This document shows positions 31,469 through 40,728 of a stretch of DNA of 64,000 bases, piece after piece. The first letter of the stretch is position 1. The number at the start of each line of letters is the position of its first letter. The stretch is from positions 175,010-239,009 of the forward strand of contig NZ_JARZAG010000012.1 in assembly GCF_029892155.1 (NCBI RefSeq), read 5' to 3'. The notes under the pieces were generated by a model. The model was given only the letters and a program-made list of their open reading frames with translations. It made no database searches and was not told where the DNA came from. The DNA comes from Kitasatospora sp. GAS204B (GTDB lineage Bacteria; Actinomycetota; Actinomycetes; Streptomycetales; Streptomycetaceae). The position numbers and the translations under genes are program-made.

Positions 31469-32263
31469 TCAGTAGGCCAGTCGACTCCCGTCCGGTGCCG
31501 CGGATCCCGCCGCCACCAGCGCCTCCAGCAGGCTCGCCACCGGCGGCAGCCACACCCCGCCGCCCGGCCCCGGTACCGGTCGCCGCACCCAGCGCACCCC
31601 GGCGCCCTCCCGCAGCCTTCGGCCGGGGGTGCCCCCGTCGCCGACCCGCGAGGGCGGCAGCACCAGGAAGCCGCCGGGCCCGTGGTAGCGCACCGAGCTC
31701 GGCACCTCGCCGGGCGCCCCGCCCGAGCACAGGGTCCGCTCCTGGTCCACCAACAGCTCCGCCAACTCCGGGTAGGAGTACGGCGCGACGAGCAGCGCCC
31801 AACGGGTCGGGCCGGCCAGCACCGGGCCGGTGGGCAGCCGCAGCGCCGCCAGGTACTCCAGCAGCCGCCCGCCCGCCACCGCCGGCAGGCTGACCGCCGC
31901 CACCGCCCCGCCGGTCGCCACGATCACCGGCGCCTGCGGGCTGTGCCGCTCCCACCACCAACGCACCATCCGGGCATCGGTGGTGGCCGCCAGCAGGGAC
32001 TGGTCGTGCGGGTGCGCGGCGGGCACCGCGCAGCGCGCGTCACCGCAGGAGCAGATCACCATCGGCTCACCCGCCACCGGTTCGCCCGGGCCCGGCTCAC
32101 CGGGAACGCCCAGGTCCCCCAGGCCGCCGACCCGTTCGACCAGCACCGCGCCGGGCACCACCGGCCAGCGCCACCGCTCCGCGCAGGTCAGCGCCGCCTG
32201 GAGCAGCGCCTGCCGGGTCCTGCGGTGCCTGCTGGACAACTCCCGCGAGTCACGCATGGGCAC
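31469..32263 (-). CDS. Bifunctional DNA primase/polymerase N-terminal-like protein, 264 aa
   Basis: The protein resembles the stand-alone streptomycete proteins annotated as prim-pol domain proteins. After a basic N-terminus, AALTCAERWRWPVVPGA matches the start of the prim-pol fold; ICSCGDARCAVPAAHPHDQSLLAAT contains the usual CxCGDxxCxxPxAHP cluster, cited here as CSCGDARCAVPAAHP. A later YHGPGGFLVLPPSRVGDGG is also typical. The catalytic acidic triad of archaeo-eukaryotic primases is not obvious, so it may not polymerise DNA. GTG 32263 has GGAGAGG five bases upstream; ATG 32257 is an alternative. It is divergent from the PP2C gene across 510 bases. Confidence 0.75.
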   Translation of the reverse strand: MPMRDSRELSSRHRRTRQALLQAALTCAERWRWPVVPGAVLVERVGGLGDLGVPGEPGPGEPVAGEPMVICSCGDARCAVPAAHPHDQSLLAATTDARMVRWWWERHSPQAPVIVATGGAVAAVSLPAVAGGRLLEYLAALRLPTGPVLAGPTRWALLVAPYSYPELAELLVDQERTLCSGGAPGEVPSSVRYHGPGGFLVLPPSRVGDGGTPGRRLREGAGVRWVRRPVPGPGGGVWLPPVASLLEALVAAGSAAPDGSRLAY

Positions 32264-32773
32264 TCGTTCCTCTCCGCGACCGGGTGGATCAAGACCGGGT
32301 GGACCGCCGGCGGACCGGCTCACGACCGACTGGTTCGACGGCTACTTGCTCGGCAGCCACCGAACCGGCTGAACAGCTGGCGCGGCCGGGGAGCCGCAGG
32401 ATGTGCTCGGCGTCATGCGCGACGGGACGCCGACCCGGGCAGGCCTCGGGTGCGTCCCTGGAACGAGAATCCCTCATGCGACCAGATGGACGCCCTTCGG
32501 CGGCCTCTGGTTCCACCGTACGAGTGAGTGACATCTGGTCAGACCGGTTACCGGGCGGGGGGATCCCTACGCTCCGGGCAGGGTCCGGCAACCTCTGGAC
32601 AGCTTCTGCCCGCTGACGGTGCCGTCCACGCACGGCGTAGAACCAGCCATCCGACGGGCCCCGATCCTGGACACGCCCGATCGTCCTGTGTAGAACGTCC
32701 TGTGTAGAAGTGGGGCATTGGAGTGGTTTGGCAGGCCTTTGTGCGGTATGGCCACAGCGCTGGGAGTCGCGAC
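32264..32773. other. 510-bp intergenic region between divergent genes, with 14-bp tandem repeat
   Basis: No credible gene was found here on either strand. It must carry the promoters of the primase-like gene (leftward) and the PP2C gene (rightward). The only clear structure is CGTCCTGTGTAGAA repeated perfectly twice in tandem at 32682-32709, about 65 bases before the PP2C start, plus a weak 8-bp inverted repeat (TCGGCGTC/GACGCCGA) near 32412-32438. The repeat is placed where an activator or a duplicated -10-like TGTGTAGAA could act. Confidence 0.6.
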
Positions 32774-34453
32774 ATGAGTGACAAGCGTCCGTCCGGCGCG
32801 GCCGGCACGAGTGGCGGCACGAGCGGTGGATCGTCGGACCCGGCCGAGAGCCCGGGGGGCGGAGACGGGCCGCCACCCTCGCTCGGCAGCCTCGCCACGC
32901 TGCTCGACCTGCCGCAACCCGCCGTCCCCGGAGCCCAGTCCAGCCGGGCCGCCGAGGCGCCGGGCGGATCGTCCGGCGACGCATCCGGCGAGCTGCCCGA
33001 CCCACCGGCCGGCCGCGCGCTCGGCGTGCCGGCCGGTGAGGTGCCCGGCGAGCCGGGCAGCCTGCTGGACCAACTGCCGCCCCCGGAACGGCTCGCGGCG
33101 CTGGAGCAGCTGCACCGGCACACCGAGCGGCTGGCCAGGGCCCGCGGACTGGCCGCCACGCTGGCCACCCTGCTCGACTCCGGCGGCGACCTGCTCGGCG
33201 CCCGCCGCGCGCTGCTCGTCCCGGTGGCCAGGGAGGGCGGCGAGAGCCGGCCGCCCGCCGACCGGCCGACCCCAGCCGCCGACTCGCTGAGCCCAGCCGC
33301 TGTTCGCGGCCCGGCCGGAGCCGCCTGGCAGGACCACGCGGGCCACGGCCCGATGGTGGGCCTGGCGCTGGACCACTGCGCGATCGGCGCGTTGGAGACC
33401 GTCCCGGTCGACCACGGCCCGTTCGCCGGCCTGCTGCGCACCACCGGCCGCCCGCGCCAGCTGCTGCACCGCGACCTGACCGCCACGGTCCCCGAGGTGG
33501 CCCCCCGGTTCCGCGAGGTGGCCGCCGACCTCGGCCTCGGCGCCTGCTTCGCGCTGCCGGTCGCCACCGAACAGGACGGCCCGCTCGCCGCCGCCGTCTG
33601 GTTCTACCCGACCGCCGGCCAACCCACCGAGCTGCAACAGGAGTTGGCCCGCAGCTACCTCGCCTTCGCGGCCCCGCTGCTGGCCGGCCGGCTGGCCGCC
33701 GAGCGCGGCCGACGGGCCACCGAGGCACTGCGCCGCGGCCTGCTGCCCGACCACCTGCCCTACCTGCCCGGGCTGCGACTGGCCGCCCGCTGGCTGCCGG
33801 CCGGCCTGGAGCACGCGTCCGGCAGCGACTGGTACGACGCGATCGCGCTGCCGGACGGCTCGATCGGACTGACCGTCGGCTCGGTCTCCGGTGACGGGCC
33901 GGGCGCCGGTCCCGCCTCCGCCACCGGCGCGGCCAGCGCGATGGGCCGGCTGCGGGCCGCGCTGCGCGCCTACGCCGTGCTGGAGGGCGAGGACCCGGTG
34001 GCCGTGCTCGGCGACCTGGAGCTGCTGCTCAAGGCCTGCGAGCCGGCTCGCACCGCCACCGCCGTCTACGCCTGCCTCGACCCCGTGGAACGCCGGATCA
34101 CCCTGGCCGGCGCGGGCCACTGCCCGCCGCTGCTGGTCACCCGCTACGGCGCCAACTTCGTCGAGACCTCGCTCTCCGCCCCGCTCGGCATGCTCAGCTG
34201 CTGGGAGGCCCCCGGCGTGGAGCTGAACGCCGAGCGCGGCGACCTGCTGCTGCTCTACACCGAGGGCCTGGCCCGCCGCTGCGGCGCCACCCTGCACGCC
34301 GGCCAGGCGCGGCTGCGCAAGGCCGCCGCCGACGCCCCGCGCGAGGTGCGGCACGACCCGGAGCGGCTCTGCGCGCACCTGCTGGACTGCTGCGCCGACG
34401 GCCCCGGCGAGGCCACCGACGACCTGGTGCTGCTCGCGGCGCGCTTCGAGTAG
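32774..34453 (+). CDS. GAF-PP2C/SpoIIE-family serine phosphatase, possibly inactive, 559 aa
   Basis: The domain order is a disordered Gly/Ser/Pro-rich N-terminus (1-95), a helix with QLPPPERLAALEQLHRHTER, a GAF-like sensor domain (about 115-315) and a C-terminal SpoIIE/PP2C domain (about 325-558). Family motifs are SDWYD (351-355), AGAGHCPPLLV and the final DDLVLLAARF. In active family members the motif after SDWYD is GDVxGHG with a metal-binding Asp; here it reads GSVSGDG with Ser370 at that Asp position. Catalysis may be lost or altered. ATG 32774 is chosen over 32723 because GGGAG sits eight bases upstream. The aminopeptidase P gene follows by 126 bases. Confidence 0.87.
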   Translation: MSDKRPSGAAGTSGGTSGGSSDPAESPGGGDGPPPSLGSLATLLDLPQPAVPGAQSSRAAEAPGGSSGDASGELPDPPAGRALGVPAGEVPGEPGSLLDQLPPPERLAALEQLHRHTERLARARGLAATLATLLDSGGDLLGARRALLVPVAREGGESRPPADRPTPAADSLSPAAVRGPAGAAWQDHAGHGPMVGLALDHCAIGALETVPVDHGPFAGLLRTTGRPRQLLHRDLTATVPEVAPRFREVAADLGLGACFALPVATEQDGPLAAAVWFYPTAGQPTELQQELARSYLAFAAPLLAGRLAAERGRRATEALRRGLLPDHLPYLPGLRLAARWLPAGLEHASGSDWYDAIALPDGSIGLTVGSVSGDGPGAGPASATGAASAMGRLRAALRAYAVLEGEDPVAVLGDLELLLKACEPARTATAVYACLDPVERRITLAGAGHCPPLLVTRYGANFVETSLSAPLGMLSCWEAPGVELNAERGDLLLLYTEGLARRCGATLHAGQARLRKAAADAPREVRHDPERLCAHLLDCCADGPGEATDDLVLLAARFE

Positions 34454-34579
34454 CGGGGCGGGCGGAGCCACCGGGGGGGGTGGCGCGGCAGGTCATCCGT
34501 ACCATGGGAGCCACAGCCGCCCGGCACGTGTCGCGATCCGACACGCCGGGGCGGAGTGACTTGCGAGGAGGCGACGAGC

Positions 34580-36079
34580 GTGACCGAGGACCGCACCCCG
34601 GCAACGGCGGACAACCCCGAGGGGGCCGGCACCGAGGAGGAGTCGGTGGAGCAGCCGATCAAGGGTCGGAAGAACGGCCTGTACGGCGAGGTCTCCGACG
34701 AGCTGGCCGAGTCGATGAAGTCCGGCTGGGCCGACACCGAGCTGCGCGGGCTCGCCCCGATCGAGCAGGCCTCCCGGACCGCCGCCCGGCGCGCCGCGCT
34801 CTCGGCCGCCTTCCCCGGTCAGCGCCTGGTGATCCCGGCCGGCAACCTGCGGACCCGCGCCAACGACACCGAGTACTCCTTCCGCGCCGCCAGCGAGTAC
34901 GTGCACCTGACCGGCGACCAGAGCGAGGACGCCGTGCTGGTCCTCGAGCCGCGTGCCGAGGGCGGCCACGACCAGGCCCTCTACCTGCTGCCGCGCTCCA
35001 ACCGGGAGAACGGCGAGTTCTGGCTGGACGGCCAGGGCGAGCTCTGGGTCGGCCGCCGCAACAGCCTGACCGAGGCCGCGCAGCTGCTCGGCCTGCCCAC
35101 CCGGGACGTGCGCAAGGTCGCCGAGGAGCTCGCTGCGGCCGACGCCTCGGTCCCCACCCGGATCGTGCGCGGCTACGACGCGACCCTGGAGGCCGCGGTC
35201 ACCAGCACCGAGGAGGGCGACGAGGAGCTGAGGGTCTTCCTCAGCGGCCTGCGGGTGGTCAAGGACGACTGGGAGATCGGACAGCTGCGCGCCGCCTGCA
35301 CCGCCACGGTCAACGGATTCACCGACGTGGTGCGGGAGTTGAGCCAGGCCGTGGCCACCTCCGAGCGCTGGATCGAGGGCACCTTCTGGCGCCGCGCCCG
35401 GGTCGAGGGCAACGACGTCGGCTACGGCTCGATCGCCGCCGCCGGCCCGCACGCCACCACCCTGCACTGGGTCCGCAACGACGGCGAGGTCCGCCCCGGC
35501 GAACTGCTGCTGCTGGACGCCGGCGTGGAGACCACCACCCTCTACACCGCCGACGTCACCCGCACGCTGCCGATCAGCGGGACCTTCTCGCCGCTGCAGC
35601 GCAAGATCTACGACGCCGTGTACGAGGCCCAGGAGGCCGGCATCGCGGCCGTCAAGCCGGGCGCCCGGTTCCGTGACTTCCACGACGCCGCCCAGCGCGT
35701 GCTGGCCGAGCACCTGCTCGCCTGGGGCCTGCTGGACGCCTCGCTCTACGACGTCGAGAAGGTCCTGGAACTGGGCCTGCAGCGCCGCTGGACCCTGCAC
35801 GGCACCGGCCACATGCTCGGCCTGGACGTGCACGACTGCGCCCACGCACGCCGCGAGTCCTACGTGGAGGCGCTGCTGGAGCCGGGCGTCTGCCTGACCG
35901 TGGAGCCCGGCCTGTACTTCCAGCAGGACGACCTGACGGTGCCGCAGGAGTACCGGGGCATCGGGGTGCGGATCGAGGACGACATCCTGGTGACCGCCGA
36001 CGGCAACGAGAACCTCTCCGCCGCGCTGCCGCGCACGGCGGACGCGGTGGAGGCCTGGATGGCTTCGCTGAGCGGCTGA
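34580..36079 (+). CDS. Xaa-Pro aminopeptidase (aminopeptidase P, M24B), 499 aa
   Basis: This metallopeptidase removes N-terminal residues preceding proline. The N-terminal creatinase-like domain (about 60-215) is followed by the pita-bread catalytic domain with all five dinuclear metal ligands: Asp313 (LLLLDAGVE), Asp325 (TADVTRT), His411 (HGTGHMLGLDVHD), Glu442 (TVEPGLYF) and Glu466 (VRIEDDILV). Length is usual for the long bacterial aminopeptidase P. GTG 34580 follows GAGGAGG by eight bases. The first 35 residues are acidic and disordered. It ends at a strong terminator. Confidence 0.94.
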   Translation: MTEDRTPATADNPEGAGTEEESVEQPIKGRKNGLYGEVSDELAESMKSGWADTELRGLAPIEQASRTAARRAALSAAFPGQRLVIPAGNLRTRANDTEYSFRAASEYVHLTGDQSEDAVLVLEPRAEGGHDQALYLLPRSNRENGEFWLDGQGELWVGRRNSLTEAAQLLGLPTRDVRKVAEELAAADASVPTRIVRGYDATLEAAVTSTEEGDEELRVFLSGLRVVKDDWEIGQLRAACTATVNGFTDVVRELSQAVATSERWIEGTFWRRARVEGNDVGYGSIAAAGPHATTLHWVRNDGEVRPGELLLLDAGVETTTLYTADVTRTLPISGTFSPLQRKIYDAVYEAQEAGIAAVKPGARFRDFHDAAQRVLAEHLLAWGLLDASLYDVEKVLELGLQRRWTLHGTGHMLGLDVHDCAHARRESYVEALLEPGVCLTVEPGLYFQQDDLTVPQEYRGIGVRIEDDILVTADGNENLSAALPRTADAVEAWMASLSG

Positions 36080-36097
36080 TCCGGCCGGGAACGACCT

Positions 36098-36137
36098 GCG
36101 TGGGGCCCGCACCGGCCGACCGGTGCGGGCCCCACGC
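36098..36137 (+). terminator. 18-bp perfect hairpin terminator
   Basis: Arms 36098-36115 and 36120-36137 are perfectly complementary with loop CCGA, 18 bases after the aminopeptidase P stop. Confidence 0.9.
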
Positions 36138-36330
36138 GTATCTCGCCGGGGTCGACCGGGTCCGGGGTGAAACGGCAGCTCCGGGTCAGCCGCGCGCCAG
36201 GGTCGAGCCGCTTCTTGCAGCGTCGGTCACCGATCGGTCGGCGGCGCTCGGCCGGGCCCGGAGATGATCCTCCGTCAGCCGGCCGCGCACTACACTCGCA
36301 AGCGGTTTCGCCACGTGCACAGGGGGGTCC

Positions 36331-37368
36331 ATGACCGAGCGAGGGACATCGCGGCCGGTGGACGTGGCGATCGGGCGGCGCCCCGAGCCGGTGCACACCG
36401 TGGGGGTGTACGTCTTCGACGGGATGGCGCCGTTCGAGCTCGGGGTGGTGGTGGAGGTCTTCGGGCTGGCCCGGCCCGAGCTGGCGGGGCTGCTGGCCGC
36501 GCCCTGGTACGGGCTCAAGGTGTGCGCGGACCGGCCCGGGACGCCGCTCGAGGCGGTCGGCGGGTTCTCGCTGACGGCGCGGCACGGGCTGGCGGAGCTG
36601 GCGGCGGCCGACACGGTGATCGTGATCGGGGTGGCCAACGCGTTCAGCGGGGAGGTCTCACCGGAGCTGGTCGCCGCGGTGCGCACGGCGCACGAGCGCG
36701 GGGCCCGGATCGTCTCGATCTGCTCGGGTGCCTTCGCGCTGGCCGCCGCCGGGCTGTTGGACGGCCGGGAGGCCACCACCCACTGGCGGTACGCCGAGCT
36801 GCTGCAGCAGCGGTACCCGGCGGTGCGGGTCAAGCCGGACGTGCTCTACGTGGACCACGGCGACCTGCTGACCAGCGCCGGCAGCGCGGCCGGCATCGAC
36901 CTCTGCCTGCACCTGGTGCGCACCGACCACGGCGCCAAGGTGGCCAACACGGTGGCCCGGCGGTTCGTGGTGTCGCCGCACCGGGACGGCGGGCAGGCGC
37001 AGTTCATCGAGGCCGCGGTCCAGCCGGTGGCCGAGCAGGAGGACGGGATCGCGCGCAGCATGCGGTGGGCGCTGGACCACCTCGGCTCACCGCTGACCGT
37101 CTCGCTGCTGGCCCGGGCGGCCCGGATGTCCGACCGTTCGTACCTGCGGCACTTCACCGCGCGCAACGGGAGCAGCCCGATGCGCTGGGTGATCACCCAG
37201 CGCATCGCGGCCAGCCTGCCGCTGCTGGAGTCGCTGGACGGGAGGGTGGAGGAGATCGCCGCGGCGGTCGGCTTCGAGAGCGCGGCGACCTACCGGCACC
37301 ACTTCAGCCGCACCATGCGCACCTCGCCGACCGCCTACCGGCGCTCCTTCGGCACCGGGGCGGCCTAG
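36331..37368 (+). CDS. GlxA-type AraC-family regulator with DJ-1/PfpI domain, 345 aa
   Basis: The N-terminal two-thirds is a class I amidotransferase/DJ-1-like domain: VGVYVFDGMAPFELGVVVEV at the start and the nucleophile-elbow sequence VSICSGAFALAAAGLLDGR with Cys. The C-terminal AraC HTH pair (about 235-340) has LLARAARMSDRSYLRHF and IAAAVGFESAATYRHHFSR. Such regulators sense amino-acid or small-molecule signals. The only nearby candidate target is the rhodanese gene, which is convergent and 22 bases away. GGGGGGTCC precedes the ATG. Confidence 0.91.
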   Translation: MTERGTSRPVDVAIGRRPEPVHTVGVYVFDGMAPFELGVVVEVFGLARPELAGLLAAPWYGLKVCADRPGTPLEAVGGFSLTARHGLAELAAADTVIVIGVANAFSGEVSPELVAAVRTAHERGARIVSICSGAFALAAAGLLDGREATTHWRYAELLQQRYPAVRVKPDVLYVDHGDLLTSAGSAAGIDLCLHLVRTDHGAKVANTVARRFVVSPHRDGGQAQFIEAAVQPVAEQEDGIARSMRWALDHLGSPLTVSLLARAARMSDRSYLRHFTARNGSSPMRWVITQRIAASLPLLESLDGRVEEIAAAVGFESAATYRHHFSRTMRTSPTAYRRSFGTGAA

Positions 37369-37390
37369 GGCGCGGCTCGGGATCCGGGCC

Positions 37391-37873
37391 TCAGCAGACC
37401 AGGCCGAGGTCGGCGGGGGTGGCGGTCTTCGGGTCGACGGGGCGGCGGCCCTCGGTCGGCCAGCCCTCGCGGATCCAGTACTCCAGGCCGCCGATCATCT
37501 CCTTGACCTCGCGACCGAGCGCGGCGAGCTTCATCGCGCCTTTGGTGGAGCCGTTGCAGGCCGGGCCCCAGCAGTAGACCACCAGCAGGCCCGGGGGCAG
37601 CTCGGCGACCCGCTCGGGGGTGATCTCGGCCAGCGGGAGGCTGATCGCGCCGGGCAGGTGGGTCCTGCGGTGGGCGCCCTCGATCCGGACGTCGACGATG
37701 GTGAAGTCCTGCCTGCCGTCGCGCAGCGCGTACCAGACGTCGGCCGGGTCGGCCTGGCAGCCGAGGCGCTCGGCGAAGAAGGCGAAGGCGCGCTCCGGCG
37801 CGAGGGCCGGGATCTCGGTGACGGGCGAGGTGGCGGGCGAGGTGGCGGCCGTGGTCGTGGCGGCGGCGGTCAT
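37391..37873 (-). CDS. Rhodanese-like sulfurtransferase domain protein, 160 aa
   Basis: This is a single rhodanese domain. FTIVDVRIEGAHRRTHLPGA carries the typical strand and helix, and the active-site loop is CWGPACNGSTKGA with Cys106 as likely nucleophile and Lys in the loop. Rhodaneses transfer sulfane sulfur to cyanide or thiols. A Thr/Ala-rich stretch forms the first 18 residues. It is convergent with the GlxA-type regulator and 151 bases from the membrane protein that follows on the same strand. Confidence 0.9.
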   Translation of the reverse strand: MTAAATTTAATSPATSPVTEIPALAPERAFAFFAERLGCQADPADVWYALRDGRQDFTIVDVRIEGAHRRTHLPGAISLPLAEITPERVAELPPGLLVVYCWGPACNGSTKGAMKLAALGREVKEMIGGLEYWIREGWPTEGRRPVDPKTATPADLGLVC

Positions 37874-38024
37874 CGTCGACTCCTTGGCGGTGGGGGATTA
37901 CCGGGCTGTGGGAAGATCCTCCGCCCCGGGCCCCGGCCACCGACAGTGGCGCGGACGACTACGACCGCCAAGATCCCGCCAGTGCCGTCGGTCGCCTCAG
38001 TACCCCGCGCGGGTACGGCTCGGT

Positions 38025-39293
38025 TCAGCCACCCATGGTGGCGGGGGTACGGACCTCGCCGCCGGTCTGCCGCGGGATGGTGCCCCGGCTCTTGGCCCGG
38101 CGCCCACCGCTGCCCCGGCTCCCGCCGCCGCGGGCACTGCCACGGCCCCGGCGCGGCTTCTTGGTCGGCCAGAGCAGCACGTAGGCGGTGGAGATCACCA
38201 CGAAGGCCAGCCGGATCATGCCCTTGGTCGAGTCCGAGGGGATCAGCAGCGTGCCGCCGTACAGCGAAGCCAGCGCGATCCAGCTCCACCAGGGCACCAG
38301 GCGGCGCTGGCCGACCGCGTCCCAGAGCAGGGTGCCGAGCAGGATCGAGGCCGTGTAGTACGTGTACACGCTCGGGTCCAGCAGGATCCGGGCGTTCGCG
38401 CCGACCAGCACCACGGCCGGCCAGCGCCCGCGCCGCACCGCCAGGGTGCCCAGGCCCATCCCGACGGCGAACTGCGCGGGGCGGTCCCACCAGGGAGTGG
38501 ACGGGTCGGAGACGCCCAGCCAGCGCAGCGAGGAGGCCGGCTGGTTGGGGATGGTGAACTTGGCGGCCGACAGCGAGCCCAGGTTGCTCAGGTAGAACGG
38601 CAGCCAGGCGATCGCGATCAGCCCGACGCACCAGAGGAAGGAGCGCTTCCAGTCCGGCCGGGGCAGCGCCAGGATCAGCGGGAGGAAGGAGATCGCCCAC
38701 GGCTTGGAGTCCACCGCCAGCGCCAGGTAGATGCCCACGGCGGCGGGTTTGTTCCGGACCAGCGCGTGCACGGCGAGCATGGTGAAGAAGAGCGCCAGCA
38801 CGTCGTCCATGTGCGCGAAGCGGACCGAGACCTCCACCCACATCGGGATGAAGGCCAGGCCCGCGATCAGGATCCGCTGCTGGAGCCGACGGTGGTTGGT
38901 GCCGGTGCCCCGGTAGTACCAGGCGGCGGTGCGGCCGACCAGGACCAGCATGATCAGGCCGAGGACGGACATCGTCCCCTCGGCCAGCACCTGGCCGATG
39001 TGGGCCGGGAACGGCGCGAAGAGCCGGGCGGCTGCCAGGCTCACCGGGCCGATCTGGAGCTCCGGGTGGTGCGCGTACAGGGCGAGACCGCCGCCCTCGC
39101 CGCCGCTGAAGAGCAGTTGCTCGCCCTGGCGCAGGTAATGCCAGGAGAACCCGCCACTGGGCTCGACCATCAGGAACCAGATGACCGTCCAAGCGACCAG
39201 GAGCACGTGGTGTCTGCGGACAGGCAGGCTTGCGATTCGGCCGGTATCCGACCCGTAGTCGCTCGCACTGTTGTCCGCGCTCGCTCCGCGCAC
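38025..39293 (-). CDS. Multi-spanning membrane protein, glycosyltransferase-87/mannosyltransferase-like, 422 aa
   Basis: There are about ten hydrophobic helices, with an acidic/aromatic loop soon after helix 1 (GFSWHYLRQGEQLLFSG) and HHPELQIGPVSL, a layout like GT-C fold glycosyltransferases that use polyprenyl-phosphate sugars. VRFAHMDDVLALFF has an acidic pair facing the loop. The C-terminal 50 residues are Arg/Gly-rich and cytoplasmic. I cannot name donor or acceptor. The GTG at 39293 has AGAGGA six bases upstream; GTG 39314 would add seven residues. It is transcribed away from the LAFTG surface protein gene's 3' end, on the same strand. Confidence 0.72.
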   Translation of the reverse strand: MRGASADNSASDYGSDTGRIASLPVRRHHVLLVAWTVIWFLMVEPSGGFSWHYLRQGEQLLFSGGEGGGLALYAHHPELQIGPVSLAAARLFAPFPAHIGQVLAEGTMSVLGLIMLVLVGRTAAWYYRGTGTNHRRLQQRILIAGLAFIPMWVEVSVRFAHMDDVLALFFTMLAVHALVRNKPAAVGIYLALAVDSKPWAISFLPLILALPRPDWKRSFLWCVGLIAIAWLPFYLSNLGSLSAAKFTIPNQPASSLRWLGVSDPSTPWWDRPAQFAVGMGLGTLAVRRGRWPAVVLVGANARILLDPSVYTYYTASILLGTLLWDAVGQRRLVPWWSWIALASLYGGTLLIPSDSTKGMIRLAFVVISTAYVLLWPTKKPRRGRGSARGGGSRGSGGRRAKSRGTIPRQTGGEVRTPATMGG

Positions 39294-39462
39294 CTCTGTT
39301 CCTCTTCCCCGCACCGGCCCCCTCGGCCGGACATCCTATGCGATCAGATGGAACAGCCCGTTGGCTGTGACATCACCCACAGCGAGCCCCGAACCGGCCG
39401 GAGCGGCCGCTCGACCGGGTCCGGGGGCGCTCACGGCCGGTCCGTTCAACGGACTCAGCAGG

Positions 39463-40542
39463 TCAGGCGTGCCGTGCGCCACCCCTGCGGCGACGCAGCA
39501 GAACCAGGGTGCCGACCCCGGCGGCGAGCACCGAAGCACCCGCGACGGCGATCGGCGTGGCATCGCCGCCACCGCCGGTGAAGGCCAGGCTCTTCTCGTC
39601 CGCCGCCTCGACGGCCTTGGCCTGCTGCACCCCGGCGGCCGCGATCGGCACGGCGGCGGCCTGCGGCGACTGCACCGGGAACGGGGTGACCGTGTTGCCC
39701 GAGGCCGACGAGGAGGACGCGGAGGACGCGGCCGACGAGGAGGAGGGCGACGAGTGCGAGGCGGACGGGGTGCCGCCCCCGGCGGACGCCGAGCTGGACG
39801 GGCTGCCGGTCGAGCTGCCCGACGGGCTGCCGCTCGGGCTCGGCGAGCCCGTGGCGGCCGAGGAGCTCGCCGACGGGCTGCCGGTCGGGTGGCCGTCCCC
39901 GGGCGGCAGCACGCAGAAGTAGGACGGCGTGCTCGCGGACAGCACACCGGGCTGGTCGGGTGCGGCGTCCACCGGCAACCAGTACGCGATGAACTGCGCG
40001 AAGGCCGGCCCGGTCGGGCTGCCGTCCGGCAGCCCGAGCCGCACCTTGATCGAGACCGACTTGCCCGCCTTGACGAAGATCAGCGCGCTCGGCGCCGGCA
40101 CCCCGGTCCCGTCCACCGGACCGAGCAGCCGGACGTCGTTCATGAAGGTCGGGATGGTGCTCTCGGCCCAGTCCTGGCGACTCTTCTGGTAGTCCAGCAG
40201 CAGCGTGGTGTTGTCGAGCTTGCCTGCCTGGTCGTTCACCTTGACCGCCGGGTAGAAGACCAGGTCACCGGCCGAGCGGTTGGTCAGCTCGACGCTGAAG
40301 GTGGTCGGCTGCCCGCCGGCGGTGATCTCGTTCGGCAGCCCCTCGACCCGCAGCCCGGGCCGGACCGCGTCCGGCACCGCCTGGTCGAGCTGTACCTGCC
40401 GCGCCCCGGACGCGCCGGCCGAGACCGCGGGCACCGGGCTGGTCACCGGCGTGCCGGGCGCCGCGAACACGGCGGGGGCTCCGGCCAGCACGGCCGAGCA
40501 GGCCAGCGCGCCGATCGCGGCCAGGGCGAGAGAACGATGCAT
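39463..40542 (-). CDS. Sortase-anchored surface protein with LAFTG signal, 359 aa
   Basis: A signal peptide (1-28, ending APAVFA) precedes a beta-rich domain of about 190 residues (TAGGQPTTFSVELTNRSAGD) and a long Ser/Gly/Pro stalk (about 225-300). The C-terminus is a sortase signal: LAFTGGGGDATP, a hydrophobic helix and RRRRGGARHA. LAxTG is the class E sortase motif of high-GC actinobacteria, so the mature protein should be covalently joined to peptidoglycan. It lies 186 bases downstream of the sugar-binding lipoprotein gene and may be part of that transcription unit. ATG 40542 is chosen; GTG 40554 is too close to GAGGT. Confidence 0.87.
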   Translation of the reverse strand: MHRSLALAAIGALACSAVLAGAPAVFAAPGTPVTSPVPAVSAGASGARQVQLDQAVPDAVRPGLRVEGLPNEITAGGQPTTFSVELTNRSAGDLVFYPAVKVNDQAGKLDNTTLLLDYQKSRQDWAESTIPTFMNDVRLLGPVDGTGVPAPSALIFVKAGKSVSIKVRLGLPDGSPTGPAFAQFIAYWLPVDAAPDQPGVLSASTPSYFCVLPPGDGHPTGSPSASSSAATGSPSPSGSPSGSSTGSPSSSASAGGGTPSASHSSPSSSSAASSASSSSASGNTVTPFPVQSPQAAAVPIAAAGVQQAKAVEAADEKSLAFTGGGGDATPIAVAGASVLAAGVGTLVLLRRRRGGARHA

Positions 40543-40728
40543 GGGCGTACGCACCTCATCATCAAGAGCCGCGCCCATGGAGATCCCTGGGCCCGCGGGG
40601 AAGTCCGACGGAGAATACCGGACGAACTCGCAAGCGTGGGCCCAGGGTTCGGCTCCCAGTGCAGAATTCCCGAGCTGCGCCCCGCATTCACCCCGAACGT
40701 TCAGCCGGCTGCCCGCTCGACTCCACCC

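Noticed and set aside
31266..31475. Possible 69-codon gene in the intergenic region after DUF5926
   Set aside because: There is no ribosome binding site, the composition is unusual (Cys/Arg-rich) and the frame spans a predicted promoter and two hairpins. A non-coding transcript explains the region better.
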